Below are positions 51,901 through 62,304 of a stretch of DNA of 64,000 bases, piece after piece (positions within the stretch are counted from its first letter, which is position 1; every line of letters starts with the position of its first letter). The DNA is from Varroa destructor (taxonomy: Eukaryota; Arthropoda; Arachnida; Mesostigmata; Varroidae): the NCBI RefSeq assembly GCF_002443255.2, contig NW_019211460.1, positions 36,589,498 to 36,653,497 on the forward strand, read 5' to 3'. The notes under the pieces are model-generated. The model had not been told where the DNA came from. It made no database searches and was given only the letters and a program-made list of their open reading frames with translations. A program made the position numbers and the translations under genes.

Positions 51901-53987
51901 CCTATCTTTGGTCTGAGTAAAGGCATCCAACAATTCAAGCACATCTACCACTGGTAAATCTTAGCTTTCGAACGACACCAACGATCGTACGCGACTGACA
52001 ATTATTTAACCTTATAGACATCTACCACAAAAACAGTCAATACCCTTTCAACAAATTGATCTCTTGACACTGTATTAGGTTTTTTTTTTAAATGTGAAAG
52101 CTGCAGTGAGAGTACATTTAGCATTGAAAAACAGTTTAAACTCTTTTGGAAGGAAGTACATTTACTGGAGTGTGTGGTGCAAATCAAACTTGACCGAAGA
52201 AGGGTCTTTTTCAAACGAAATGCATTTTTGAGGTTTAGGGTAGTGACTCTCGTTGCAGCTAAGGGCGTTCCAAGAAATGGTTCCATGAATCTTACGTAAT
52301 TTAACCTGTAGACTGATTACCGCCCACGGTGCAGCAGCTCTACAGTTCGTCAGTGGGTTTATGGAAGCACGACTATACTGTAAGGTTAGTCAAAAGAAAA
52401 CTGCCACCCTAGGTAATCGAATGATTCCACAATGGGAACCACAGATACATGCATGGTCATACGACCAAGTGTTTACCGCTAACGGTGTTCAAGTGCTTCC
52501 ACGGACTGGAGATTTGCCTGACTCGTATTCGATTGCAATCACGTGACATTGTGTCAAAGTACGAGTCAGGGTCAAACAAGGGATCGTGAGCATCTTACGA
52601 TATAACCTTCACATAAATAGTAGCGGACCCAGAACTTGTGCGTGGCGGTGTGAAAGAGCATTCGGAATACGGCAAGTTAAATTGCAGCAGTGATCAGAGC
52701 CATCGTGTGGTAAAAGTACCAAATACGAAGCTCAGTAGATGTCTTTTCTTTCACATTTTCAAACATATTTCTCTAAGATCAGTGTCGTCACATATGCTGT
52801 CATCGGGAAGCCAATATTTAGCTTAGGCGCAAAGTTATTCTCGATCAAAGTCAACCTTATGTGAAATTTCAAAGGCTTTATTGGCCAAAAGCTCCATTCG
52901 GCCTCTCATGTGTCTTTAAGATTTAAATGCCCTGTTACCTATTCCTATCGCGGTACTATAGCTACTAAATCGCCCACTGAAATTTGCCATCTATTTTGTC
53001 TCGCTCACATCTTAACTTGAGGGGTTATGCATTCGTTTAGGTGGCTGGCATCTATTAGCGCTCGTCTCTTGTTTACAGGATGCAGTATTTGTACCTTAAA
53101 TCCCGAAATTAGATTACGATCACAATCACTGTCCTATCAGTAAAACATAGATCGATGCAGCAACACCATGTGATTAATCTTCAGCACAATAGGTCTTCTT
53201 TATGCCTACCTCATCAAATACGTCACTAATGACCTACATGATGTACAAAATAGATGGCTGAAAAAACACTATATTTTCCACGTCAATCTTAGCTCCTGTT
53301 GATATCCTACTGACCCCTAGGAGGCCAAGCGAAGAGAGGAGCCATAACTCACCTACCTTCCATTGTTGCGAGAAAAAACAGACAGCAGAGAAAAAGGAAG
53401 CGCGGATACAGACTAGGAAGCGATTTCTATGAAATTGTGATGATTAAGGGTCCTCAGCAGGCAGTAACGATCGAAGTCCTTTTTCTTCGCACTTAACTGC
53501 AACACACGAGCGTACAAAAACGACCAAAACTACCTCCGTCCACGTCTCGCTCTTTAGATTACGACCACTGTCAACATTGCCATTGGAAATATAGCGGAGA
53601 CGGCAGCAGATGGCGCACTAGAATAGTGCGGCTTCATTATGAACGATCGAGAAACTAGACGCGGAAAAAGGGTCGTCACAACAATCTATGACAACAAAAA
53701 AAATATTGCTGGTCTATTTAATTACAACACGTTCCCAAGAATCGCCGGATGGGTAAAAATCTGCATTTATTAATTCCGTGCGTTAATACGAACGAAATTA
53801 TACATAATGGAAATTTTCAATAGTAGTTCTTAGACGTAAGTCTTCTGCTTTTTTATATATGTAGCGAACGAGAAATAATGATTATTTGGTTATCTTAGGC
53901 TAAATGTTATCACTACGCACACTTTAGAAGTAAACACATTCAAAATCGATATCCATCAATAACAAAATTCGACCATCTGCTTCCATT

Positions 53988-54056
<69 letters not shown>

Positions 54057-57000
54057 TATGTAATTCGTAATAGATCGTATTTTATAAACGAAGTACTCAA
54101 TAATTGTTGTTCTTGGTTCCGTCTCCTCTACTACGGAAGTATATGAAACAATCGAGCTGCGAACAATCCTCAGCTACTGTTAAATAGCTAGTATACGTGG
54201 ACCAATAATAGAAAAAAAAAATAATGAAGGTGATGCAAGGGAGCAGATAGAAGACCTGCTCGTGAACTGAAGAAGTTTTGGTCTCAGATAGACGAATTGT
54301 AAGACAAAAAGCGTTGTCGGTAGTAATACGTAGTGGCCTAGATTATTGAAAGCGACGTGGCTCAATCAAGAGCAAGCTAGATCTCATCAAAACCGTCAAA
54401 CGGGAGATAAAATCGTCTCTCGCAGCAATAGCGTATTACAAATTAGAAAAATCCAAATAGTCCACAATCCAATAATGTGGCTATAAGGCATACATTCTCA
54501 ACGTCAGAAGAAAACGATCAGAAGCGCAGAACGCGAGCCGAAAACAGCACTAAGTAATGCAGAATGTTACTGTCGTCAACGTCCTGTTCGTCACTTACCA
54601 CTGGCAACAGCAGCATCAACGGCGAACGGTAATCAGCGGACAAGGCGTCAGTGACACAATAACAACAATCATCAAAACCATGCGATGACGCGTAGAAGCG
54701 TCAGCAGTGATAGATGACACAGTTTCGCACAGACCTCGTTTGTCCATCCGTTAATTCCTCCCGCACACAACGACGACCACTTTGGCATCTACCACTGTCA
54801 CAACTACGAGCAACAGCATCATCTATATAATGCAGTCATGATTCTCTTTAGGTAAAGGTCTGGTGTTTTTCCTCTTCTGCTGTTGACCGTTCACTGGTTC
54901 CTCATCACTGTTATATTTAGTTTGTGGCCTTAGCCGGCCAACGAAATGCTGATCCTTTTCGCCCACATCGCGAGGACAGAGCAGTACTTTCTACGCTTAC
55001 TGACGCATCGTTACCATGTCAGCAACAACAACAACAACAACGGTACCGCCGCGACCCTGCGACCTGGCTACCTACCAACGGGACCGTGGTGCTGAACGAA
55101 ATTCTTGGCCTATTGACACGAAAGAGACGAACTAGAACGCTGGCAGGATTATTACTATATACGTATGTAGTGTTTGTGTATATATAAATTACCCAGCTAA
55201 TCCTATCAACCAGTAAATACGAATATGCGAAATTTGTAAATTAACATAGAAAATAGATTGTGACACAAATAGGTACAAGCAGCACTATGATGAAGAACTA
55301 CGATGTTATTTCGAATTGGCTCTGTATAACCCCGTGCCTAGCACGTAACTTCTACGTGCAGCTGTCTCAATACATAACTGCAAAGATCGCAGACTTCATT
55401 GTCTGTGCTTTCCAAAGACAAGAGTTTCAGCTTTGTCGCTGTAAAGACCTACGAGGACGGACTTTGCCGGTGGGTAAATACAAAAATAAATCAGTATTTA
55501 AACTACCGAGTAGTGAGCACAGCGGCTGGATTTTGTGGTCGAGTTTGAGAAGTTTGACTGTTCCTGTGCCTTTCTTCCTTGTTCCTTTATGAAAAAACGT
55601 TCTCATCATTATTTCAAGCGCTGTAACAATTTTTTGCAAATAAGCTAAATCTGCAACTGCTGCATCTGTGCTCTACGTTACCGAAAATTGTTGGTACAAA
55701 AATAGCCGATAGTAAATGAAAAGTGCTTTACTGAGCTTCCCTCAGCTTTTGAAACTATGTATTATAGGAAAACTGATATTTCAACGAGATTTTTCGAAAA
55801 TTTTCCTTATTCAACGTGGCCGTCATACACAGCAAACTAAATCAAGTCTAAATCGTACCTGAACTATTCACTCATAATTTTTCTATTCTATTTCACATCT
55901 AATCTGCACAGGCAACCAGGCCTTCGGGTGATACGTTCTATTAAATGCCAATAAATAAATTCACACCAGCCAAAATCTCCAAAAGGTGCAAAATATTAAC
56001 CGTTAGAGAAGATCTGGATAACCGTATATATATATATATTATGACCAAGATAGCCAGCCCTTCGTGTATATATCGCGGAGGTCCTCTAACGGTTATTTTT
56101 TGCACCTTTTGGATAGATATATGTTAAAAAGGCATTACTTGAATAGACAGTCTTGCTGACATATGAGCTACATCGGGGGTTATCTTACTCATAGATCAAA
56201 GTTTACCATATGCAATTATGCCAAATTCATGTATAACCACAATAGTGGCACAGGCTTCAATCAGGTAGGATTTAGACAGATAGATGTCTTACACTTATTT
56301 TCTCGAACATCACTAAACTGTAGTGATCCATTTAGGCGACTTAATGCAAAGCTTTTTCGAGAATATACTGATATGGTTTTTTTTATTCCGTAGCGCAAAC
56401 TGTCTTCAATGATAGCATTTAGTCTATATAGTAGACGCAAAATCTTATTATTCACGGGATCTTCACATGATGATGGATCGTGATGAGATGAACATCTTTT
56501 GAAACAGCTGGGTCCGTACCTAACGTTGTTTTCGTCGAAAAAGCACCGCTGATCATTTTATCTGCGACGTTCCATTGTGGATATTTAGATCTGGAGAGTT
56601 CGAGGATGCCGAGCGAGTCTCACGGTGCGGCTGGGGTAGAACAGCAGCCGAACTATCAGTGCAATGGCTGAGTTGTTGCCAGACAACAATTGTATACCCA
56701 CTGGGTTATACAAAATGGTAATGTCGATACTTTCAGAAACCAGCCCGAAGGAAAGATGAATTATTAACGTATAGCGTCCGAGAACGTGCATTTCAAGATC
56801 ATTAAATAGTCGGAACGCTGGAGGAAGGTTTTAAACGGTCGTGACGATATATACACAATCAATTTAAAGACTTAGCGTTTATGTAATGAATGTATTGTTG
56901 GATGCATATGATACAAGGCTAGTGTAAATATCGTTGATGAGCATTACAAAATGCTATCACCATCGCGGTATCCGTGTTGTTGTCTAGCATAGCGCGCGAT

Positions 57001-57554
57001 GGAACATCTTTGACATGGAAAGAAAGAAGAAAACAAAAAAACAGCGAAGCGACCAAATGTTTTATCGATAGCGCGGGGCTTTAGTTACTAATGTATAGAA
57101 ATATAGGACCTGATATTAATTAATAACAAGGCAATAAATTGTGTGCAAGTTAAAGGAACTACGAAAAACAAACGAACAGAACAGAACGGAACGGAAAAAC
57201 AAAGGACCAGCTTGATTTCGCTTCATATTCGCTTAAATCTATAAATTTCCTTAAAAGTTATAATGACACCAGTAAACTATCGCTTCGAAGACCGTTTTCC
57301 CGGCCATCTGTTATTAATAGAGTAATAACAACAATTGCATCACACTCTCCATGGCACCAGTTCCAGTGGCAACCTTGTTCCAGTAACTTCTGTCAATCGA
57401 GCTATTTTTCGCCCATATATATATATANNNNNNNNNNNNNNNNNNNNNNNNNNNNNNNNNNNNNNNNNNNNNNNNNNNNNNNNNNNNNNNNNNNNNNNNN
57501 NNNNNNNNNNNNNNNNNNNNNNNNNNNTATATATATATATATATATATATATAT

Positions 57555-57598
<44 letters not shown>

Positions 57599-58990
57599 TG
57601 TAATGCAGGTCAGAAAGAAGACAAGCGAAGCTCCAGGAAATCTTATAAGTCTTAGGCTGCGAGGCATTTGCTGAAAAATGATGACTTAAGTAATTCTAAT
57701 TTTTTACGCAACTTTCCGAAGTTGAGTCAATATGATTCATGTTGAATATTTGTTGCAGAAGGACGGACTGACTGCCTGACTGACTGACTGACTGACTGAC
57801 TCATTAACTGAGCTTGTTGAAATAACCCCTACAGTCGAAAAGGTCATGTTTTTAGCTGTCTTTATACTTCTGTCTACAATGGTATACTGGAAAGATATGG
57901 AAATTTTTCAGTAAATAAAAACGTTCATTTTTTTCAATAGCAAATACTTTTAGTACTTTTTCTGTTTAAAGCACTTAATCACAGGCCTAGGAAAACATGC
58001 CAGGGACGAACAGCCTCAGGTCGTGACTTTCTTCGAAGTTCCAAATTCTTTAGATCATGGTTTGAATTCGGCGTGAAGCTTTGCCGTGTCAACGGTGTGC
58101 TATTATCAATTATTTTAATATTTGATTTAATTAGCTCTAAGCAAATTCTTCAAAACAAAATTATGAGCTTGATCTACGGCAGGACGAACACTCCATCAAT
58201 ATGGCCTCCGCAAAAGAGTCGTTGTCTGTGAAAGCAATCCACGTAAAATTACTCTTGGCCACTGGATATCAAAACTGCCATAAGTTCAATAAAACCTTAT
58301 TTATTAGTCAGTACATCTGCGGTTGATCCATTTCAAAACTCCTGAAGTAAAACAGACACGTGTAAAATTCTCTATTTGCGAACGTTTATCACTGACTGTG
58401 TCTAGCTAGTGGATACCACAATTACAGATCAGCATTCGTTACCCAATGCAGTGAACTTCGTCCTGATTGCCGCTCAGAGAATTGAAAAACATGAATATGA
58501 TATCCACTTTTTTTTCTTTTGACCATATCCAAGCATATCTATCAATAATTAGTTTAGTTAATTTATACGCGGCCTAATAGAAGACAGTATCATACTCAAA
58601 TAGTCCAGACGCTTGTTTCTTAAACTTACAGAACTGTCATCGTTCTTCGATTAACTCGTTACATTCAACGACGGTCACGATCTAAAAGACCGCTCCATAA
58701 TGATGTCCACAATCATATACATACAAGTCAATCAATTATGTTGAGCAGAGAAGTTCGTTAGTGCAACATAGAATTCTATTGAAATACTCACTTTTTGATC
58801 CGTCATCGTTAAACTGGATAGGTAGAAGCAAGTCTTCAGTTGTGGCTTCTTCACTGGCATTACCGGTCTCAGCAGCCAAACATAAGAGAAACAGACCGAC
58901 AAAGAGTTCGATTCCAATAGACCGTAAGACCCCTCGAGTCTTCTCACGACCCCAGATCACATTTCTGTTCATTAATTCCATTGTGTTCAT
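23495..58990 (-). CDS. InR: Insulin-like receptor tyrosine kinase, 10 coding exons
   Basis: Exons 58990-58792, 36006-35702, 34459-34222, 33827-33655, 31370-30586, 30349-29937, 29230-28782, 26989-26642, 26290-26022 and 25100-23495 join in phase at every GT-AG junction to 4785 nt, 1594 aa (human about 1380; fly about 2140). Order: signal peptide (core about 24-40), L1 from C68, Cys-rich, L2, three FnIII domains with an insert domain, a Cys triplet (C728, C731, C733), an alpha-CT-like [10 protein letters not shown] helix, a furin site RHKR at 771-774, a membrane helix about 1032-1054, NPEY 1075-1078, and the kinase with GQGSFG 1102-1107, K1128, HRD 1228-1230, DFG 1248-1250 and activation tyrosines 1256, 1260 and 1261. 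It then has a 220-residue acidic and Pro/Ser-rich tail. All catalytic residues are present. It should bind insulin-like peptides at the cell surface as a disulfide-linked dimer and signal through IRS/PI3K/Akt. Confidence 0.93.
25795..25975 (+). repeat. tRNA-derived SINE-like element or tRNA pseudogene
   Basis: In InR intron 9. An A-box-like TAGCTTGGTGGGTAGCG (25812-25828) is followed 36 bases later by a B-box-like GGCTCGAATCC (25864-25874). The tRNA fold is not intact and unrelated sequence follows, so it is probably a SINE head. Element ends are estimates. Confidence 0.55.
26022..26290 (-). CDS. InR: InR exon 9 (FnIII-3 end, transmembrane helix)
   Basis: Acceptor CCTTTCAG, donor [29 protein letters not shown] matches the family's NYSVRIRATSLAGNGSWT. 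The single membrane helix ([20 protein letters not shown]) is followed by a basic stop-transfer. Confidence 0.93.
26642..26989 (-). CDS. InR: InR exon 8 (FnIII-2 end, FnIII-3 start)
   Basis: Acceptor TTTGTTTGTAG, donor GGA|GTAAGT. Starts VAACHYQSE where the human receptor has LQACNQD. Contains [20 protein letters not shown] of the third FnIII domain. Confidence 0.92.
28782..29230 (-). CDS. InR: InR exon 7 (insert domain, alpha-CT, furin site)
   Basis: Acceptor GTCGATTTAG, donor GAG|GTTAGT. Holds CSKCKC (inter-alpha disulfides), [10 protein letters not shown] (the alpha-CT helix that engages insulin in the human receptor), a highly basic run ending RHKR|S for alpha/beta cleavage, and [10 protein letters not shown] of FnIII-2. 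Confidence 0.92.
29937..30349 (-). CDS. InR: InR exon 6 (FnIII-1 end, FnIII-2 start)
   Basis: Acceptor GTCTTTCAG, donor [25 protein letters not shown] matches the family's VTEFDGQDACGSNSW. The following FnIII-2 carries [16 protein letters not shown]. Confidence 0.93.
30586..31370 (-). CDS. InR: InR exon 5 (Cys-rich end, L2, start of FnIII-1)
   Basis: Acceptor CCTATACTCAG, donor AGA GT|GTAAGT. The 785 nt contain the last furin-like repeat, then L2 ([30 protein letters not shown]) and the first FnIII strands. The preceding intron is 2.3 kb. Confidence 0.93.
33655..33827 (-). CDS. InR: InR exon 4 (Cys-rich region)
   Basis: Acceptor TTCTTTGCAG, donor GCG|GTAAGT. Cysteine spacing with [10 protein letters not shown] and [18 protein letters not shown] matches the furin-like repeats of insulin receptors. 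Confidence 0.92.
33915..33949. repeat. AT-only perfect hairpin in InR intron 3
   Basis: Two 15-base arms (33915-33929 and 33935-33949) are perfectly complementary around a 5-base loop, in a 394-base intron between two coding exons. Confidence 0.75.
34222..34459 (-). CDS. InR: InR exon 3 (end of L1, start of Cys-rich)
   Basis: Acceptor CTGCTACAG, donor AAA G|GTAGCG. Codes [18 protein letters not shown], matching the family's SVRIEKNNELCYLATIDW, then the first cysteines of the Cys-rich region. Confidence 0.92.
35702..36006 (-). CDS. InR: InR exon 2 (L1 domain)
   Basis: Acceptor AATTTTGCAG, donor ACG|GTAAGC. Codes CPTVEIRNN, then [11 protein letters not shown], both strongly conserved in the insulin receptor L1 domain. 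Contains N-glycosylation sequons (NCS, NYS, NMT). Confidence 0.93.
36907..36970. repeat. Nested inverted repeat with ATCGA-type motifs
   Basis: CTTTTCGATTG (36907-36917) pairs with CAATCGAAAAG (36960-36970). Inside, CGATAG pairs with CTATCG across a CCC loop (36931-36945). The whole can extrude as a cruciform. Confidence 0.6.
40863..40909 (+). repeat. Tetranucleotide (GGAT)n / (GGAC)n microsatellite
   Basis: About eleven units, GGAT changing to GGAC toward the right end. In InR intron 1. Confidence 0.9.
41639..41676. repeat. Strong short hairpin, 18-bp stem
   Basis: GTGAGGAAAGTTTAT (41642-41656) faces ATAAACTCTCCTCAC (41659-41673) with one mismatch. Flanking G/C bases extend the stem to 41639-41676 with one G-T wobble. 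The loop is 2-4 bases. Confidence 0.7.
43463..43624 (-). CDS. Possible orphan terminal exon, 53 aa, function unknown
   Basis: A strong acceptor (CTTTCTTTCCAG, ending 43625) is followed in phase 0 by [20 protein letters not shown], then [15 protein letters not shown] and [11 protein letters not shown] before a TAG. It reads like the conserved end of a protein, but I do not recognise the family and found no partner exon. It lies in InR intron 1 on the same strand. It could be a nested gene, an alternative InR terminus, or transposon debris. Confidence 0.3.
   Translation of the reverse strand, partial: GYAVLLPDPRSGWRQEIEPCLVYDDRMFHKYFLSPEITQNTPLAFTLDWVKAN
45464..45483. repeat. (AT)n microsatellite
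   Basis: Ten AT units in InR intron 1. Confidence 0.9.
45602..45918. repeat. Possible small inverted-repeat element enclosing a microsatellite
   Basis: TTCTAATACCAT (45602-45613) is perfectly inverted as ATGGTATTAGAA (45907-45918), bounding 317 bases whose right end is the compound TA/GA microsatellite. It could be a MITE relic; no target-site duplication is obvious. Confidence 0.35.
45835..45907. repeat. Compound (AT)n(AG)n microsatellite
   Basis: About 41 bases of AT repeat run straight into about 32 bases of AG repeat. Confidence 0.95.
48254..48296. repeat. Interrupted (TA)n microsatellite
   Basis: TA repeat with a single C interruption, in InR intron 1. Confidence 0.9.
48736..48768. 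repeat. Perfect 12-bp hairpin
   Basis: AGGCCAGATGAA (48736-48747) and TTCATCTGGCCT (48757-48768) pair perfectly around a 9-base loop. Half the stem is G/C, so it would be stable as RNA. Confidence 0.75.
49477..49514. repeat. Perfect 38-bp palindrome
   Basis: Each 19-base half is the exact reverse complement of the other with no spacer. The arm begins TAAAATGTATAGTC and the centre is ATATAT. Confidence 0.9.
51440..51880 (-). mobile_element. Second degenerate mariner-family transposase fragment
   Basis: Minus-strand reading gives [25 protein letters not shown], cut here to its key blocks [15 protein letters not shown] and VEKPDE, typical of the mariner HTH linker. An IHHKAISYI block (family IDHKTVLTHL), SRQNLLDR and a TSDEN block in place of TGDEKW follow. 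Several stops and frameshifts; the C-terminal half is absent. In InR intron 1. Confidence 0.8.
52517..52570. repeat. 11-bp inverted repeat around an E-box
   Basis: CCTGACTCGTA (52517-52527) is inverted as TACGAGTCAGG (52560-52570). The 32-base loop contains CACGTG at 52541-52546. Confidence 0.65.
53992..54054. repeat. (CA)n microsatellite
   Basis: About 31 uninterrupted CA units in InR intron 1. Confidence 0.95.
55978..56113. mobile_element. MITE-like element with long terminal inverted repeats
   Basis: The left arm (about 55978-56009) and right arm (about 56082-56113) both read TCCAAAAGGTGCAAAA from the outside in, then AACCGTTAGAG after a short indel. The 70-base core has no ORF. The total is about 136 bp. 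No clear target-site duplication. Confidence 0.6.
57415..57595. repeat. (TA)n microsatellite containing the assembly gap
   Basis: TA repeat runs into the gap from the left (57415-57427) and resumes from 57528 to about 57595 with one CC interruption. The missing sequence is therefore probably more TA repeat. Confidence 0.85.
57428..57527. other. Assembly gap of exactly 100 N
   Basis: One hundred N between TA repeats. A round 100 usually marks a gap of unknown true size, so the length of InR intron 1 is approximate. Confidence 0.98.
57767..57801. repeat. (TGAC)n microsatellite
   Basis: About eight imperfect TGAC units, 1 kb downstream of InR exon 1 within intron 1. Confidence 0.85.
58792..58990 (-). 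CDS. InR: InR exon 1 (signal peptide)
   Basis: ATG at 58990, with further Met codons at 58981 and 58972, opens a charged N-terminus, a core of [15 protein letters not shown] and a likely cleavage near GNA. It ends AAA A|GTGAGT in phase 1. Joined to exon 2 the junction codon is ATA, giving [15 protein letters not shown], as expected at the start of the L1 domain. The 22.8 kb distance is the main doubt. Confidence 0.8.
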
Positions 58991-59890
58991 CGTGTTTCTG
59001 GTGTCAGTGGTATGTATCACCACCACTACTCGTGAATCCGTTTTCCCTATTTCCTTCGGCAGAAATTACCTAGCACGCACGTCTCCTCGCTCGCTTATTC
59101 GTCTCTTTATCTGTCTCATCCACGGCACAACAACACTTGTGTGTATATGTGTCTGTGCGTATGCGCACGTGTAACGGCTGCCCCTTTGAGAAAAGCGAGA
59201 AGCAACCCTTTTCGCTTCTATGACGAAGGAAATTTCGAAGTGCCTTTCTATCCGCAGTAGGAGGTGGTTTGCCACTTCTTCTTTCAGCAATATACAGCAG
59301 AAAATACTGTGTTAGAAGTGCACTTCGCAACTGTTGATGAAATTGTAACTGTTTTTACCAAGCTGTCTGCTGCCGTTGCTTGTGTTAGGATTCAGGAGAG
59401 ACGCTATTTGCCGGTTCCGTCGACAACTCCTCAGGGGATCAACAGTAATGGCGACTTTCGTTGTCGTCGTCGTCGTCGAAGTACAGCTGTTATGGTTTAC
59501 ACAGTTCTTTGTACGCGCTGCAACGATAGCCACAGGCTCAAAAACAAATTGTCCTTCATTGCTCCAGCTATAAAGATCGCGATTGTTGGAGCAGTTACAG
59601 ATAGCAGAAACACTTTGACTTTGAATCCCGCCGTTCAACCGCTGACAGCTTCTGCTATAGAAGATTATTGTAGTTGTAGGGTGAAGGATGAGAAGTAGTT
59701 CTTTTCTGCTAGTGGGTTTTCCGTTGTCTGCATCGTACAGACAGATTTGTTCACGCTGTCTCAATGGAGGGCTTGTGCTGTTCACTCGCAACGCCGCTCG
59801 CCTCCCTCTGAGCGCGACGGTCATCTTCTCAAACACGTCCTGCGTCCACCATTACCTGAAAATAGATGAGTACAATGTTCCTTTAAACAT
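58991..59890 (-). promoter_or_regulatory. Probable InR 5' UTR / promoter-proximal region
   Basis: GC-richer than its flanks, with a CGT-type trinucleotide run at about 59460-59480. A minus-strand frame from 59836 to 59312 stays open 174 codons (first ATG about 59824), with an overlapping 144-codon plus-strand frame. Neither shows a known motif. A CTATTTTCAG acceptor-like site near 59857 would suit a spliced 5' UTR exon. Whether the long minus frame is a real protein, an upstream ORF or chance is open. Confidence 0.35.
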
Positions 59891-59894
59891 CTGA

Positions 59895-61700
59895 TTGTGC
59901 TTGAACGGTCACAAATGTCAGTACTATTCTTATACTCGTCTCAACCTGTGAACATATCCATGTTATGACTTGTCAGAAAATAATTACTGCCTTTGCATTT
60001 GACGCGTTGGTGTTCCGCGTGTAGATTCGTGATCAGCCTAATACACACTACACAATACGATCCATATGTATTACGAAAATTCTATAGTAGACGAGACTTT
60101 AATTACATTCACGAATCTTGGCGTACATTATGCCACAGCCCGTTGGGGGTATTGCCCCTATCACAGAAATTTTTCATTTTTAATGTGACCCTTAGTGGTA
60201 TACCTACGGCAGGTTAGAATTATTTTAATTTATTTTGTCAGGGATTTACTGCATTTCATCTATCTGGAAATAACATGCTACAAGACATTGTCATCGAACA
60301 CTCAAATAACAGAACTTGCTGATACTTGGATCTCTATAACAGGAAGAAACAAAACCGTGGTCATTAGGTCTGAAAAAAGACATTTAACTGAAGCACTATT
60401 ATTATTATCGGTTAATATAAATCTATTGAGATATGTAGAGCTATATTACTGCTTGCCATATATGTAAGTCCATTTAACGAGAAAAATTGATTGATAAGAT
60501 CATCAATAGCAGCTGAAAGCGAAGTGGTTTGTTGAAAACTATTTTACATTTATGGAAAGCTTTGGTGAATCGGACCATGTAAAATGCATAGGAAATAAAT
60601 TGTTATGGCCCATAACCAGGCTGGGTTTAGGCCGGCGCTAGAACACCAGCAGCTAGTGGCGCAGAAGCGCTGCTTACTGACGAACATTCTCCTTTCCTTC
60701 CCTTCCCACTGCTTGTATGTTTCTTAGATACTAATCAGCAGCTCCCTTCACTTGAGTGAAGCACATGGGTCTTGTCCTGATTTAGATATAACATTACCTC
60801 GCTTCCACTGACACTGCTCCCGTTTTGGAGATTGGCCATTTATGCAACGAGCGTTACAGACGTTGCTATATTGTTCGCTGTTGTTGCTATACAACAACAC
60901 ACGTAGTCCGCCATAGTTTATAAATAAATTACTATGAGACTCGTCTGTTTTTCTAGGCCCCGCAGAAGTTCAAATGAAGCACGCACCGAAATGCCCGCAG
61001 TATTCTGTTTACATTTTGTTGTTATTTGTATTATCTTTTGCACTTATATCTACCAAAATAGAAGAGCGATCATGATCAGCAGCAGCAGCCGGAGCTGGGG
61101 AGCGAAACGACTAGCAGCCAGTATAATCGCCCCTATATGGATTATGTAATGTTATAAGCTAAACAAACGATATTACCTGTAGACGACAAACAACACGACT
61201 GTTGTTAAACAGTTATCGTTCATCTTATGCCCAGAAATTTATTACTGCTGCCTGTGACGTCGATACCCATTTCATCAAGTATTAGAATCACCCAGCACAA
61301 TTAAGGTGCAACATAGACATTTGATCAAAGTAATGACCCACTTGTCTGGTACGGTAGAATTGTAACGTTCAATCTTCGTAGCTTGCTTCCGCTACTCAAG
61401 ACGCCAAAACGGATATTTTTTTGAGTCAATTACTCGCTCCCGTTCGTAGTATGTGTGGATAATTTGCTACATTAGTTTAACACGAGCTATCCCTGTCGAA
61501 CGCTACGGATTTGATCTCCGGTCCTCTCCATTTGGCCTTACATCGGTAATTTACCACGTTAGCCCACATAATTCAGTATCGTAATATACGTAACAATACT
61601 ACTATTGTAATAATGATAATATTATTAGACTTGGACGATATAAGAATACTACAAATAGGACATATTGTACCGGTGAATGAGCCCTCGCTCGATGATACCC
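59895..61700. other. No gene seen
   Basis: AT-rich to about 60.6 kb, then a GC-richer patch to about 61.1 kb with CAG/CAA-type runs. No exon or motif can be supported. Confidence 0.4.
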
Positions 61701-62300
61701 CTTGCATAGTAAGCTGATGGACTTAAATCTGGGCTGGTCGGAGACCACATGTGCTCGTTCCAAGCAGCCAAAAAAGCTAGCCAATCGGCTTAGATACTTC
61801 AGCTATCCATTTGCGGATCGGGTAGGATCTGCTGATCAACTCGTTTGTCAAAGAATTGCTATGAAATGACGTCTTCGCCACTGGACTCGACGTTTAGAAC
61901 ATGAACTTTGGCTGAAAATTGGCTTTTACATGCAGTAGGCACATTCTATGCATCGTAAGCAAGCCTGCGACGAACGAAAAGTTTTTCATCACAGAAGACT
62001 ATCTGCGTTATTCTTGAAGGAACCACGATCAAATCTCTTAGTCTGATTGTCCTGTAGTAATACTTGAGGCCTTCGTGACATCGTACGATCGCTCATATGC
62101 AACTGCTTTACTAACCCCCTGACCGTAACAGAAGGATCATTGGAGATGCATTTTTGGGAGGCAGCGATTTATTTTGGAGTCCTGTCGTAACATTTCCGTT
62201 ATTCGGCGCCGGAACTTGCTTCTGCTTCTTCTACAGCCGCAGGCACACTTGCGACACGATCTGGGGTACACTAAAAAGTCTATAATCTTGGAAGTTCATC
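61700..62300 (-). mobile_element. Decayed Tc1-like transposase relic
   Basis: Minus-strand reading across frameshifts gives CISNDPSVTVRGLVKQLHMS and DRTMSRRLKYYYRT (helix-turn-helix part), then QIVFCDEKLF, matching the FSDEKLF first-Asp box of arthropod Tc1-like transposases. Stops interrupt all frames. Confidence 0.5.
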
Positions 62301-62304
62301 CAAT

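Larger units (their letters stand above)
36007..58791 (-). other. InR intron 1, about 22.8 kb
   Basis: Most of the gene's length lies here. It alternates AT-rich DNA with GC-richer islands at about 37.5-38.6, 40.5-42.2, 44.3-45.2, 46.1-47.4 and 54.6-55.2 kb that could be enhancers or alternative first exons. It also holds microsatellites, hairpins, a mariner relic, a possible orphan exon at 43.5 kb and the 100-N gap. Nothing else looks coding. Confidence 0.7.

Noticed and set aside
55260..55592. 110-codon plus-strand ORF in InR intron 1
   Set aside because: No motif, no splice signals, biased composition unlike the confirmed exons.
57314..57667. 117-codon ORF across the N gap
   Set aside because: It is TA microsatellite and unknown bases translated as Tyr-Ile repeats.
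36007..58791. FOXO-type GTAAACA words in InR intron 1, suggesting feedback control
   Set aside because: Several occur, but about as many as expected by chance for a 7-mer in AT-rich DNA of this length.
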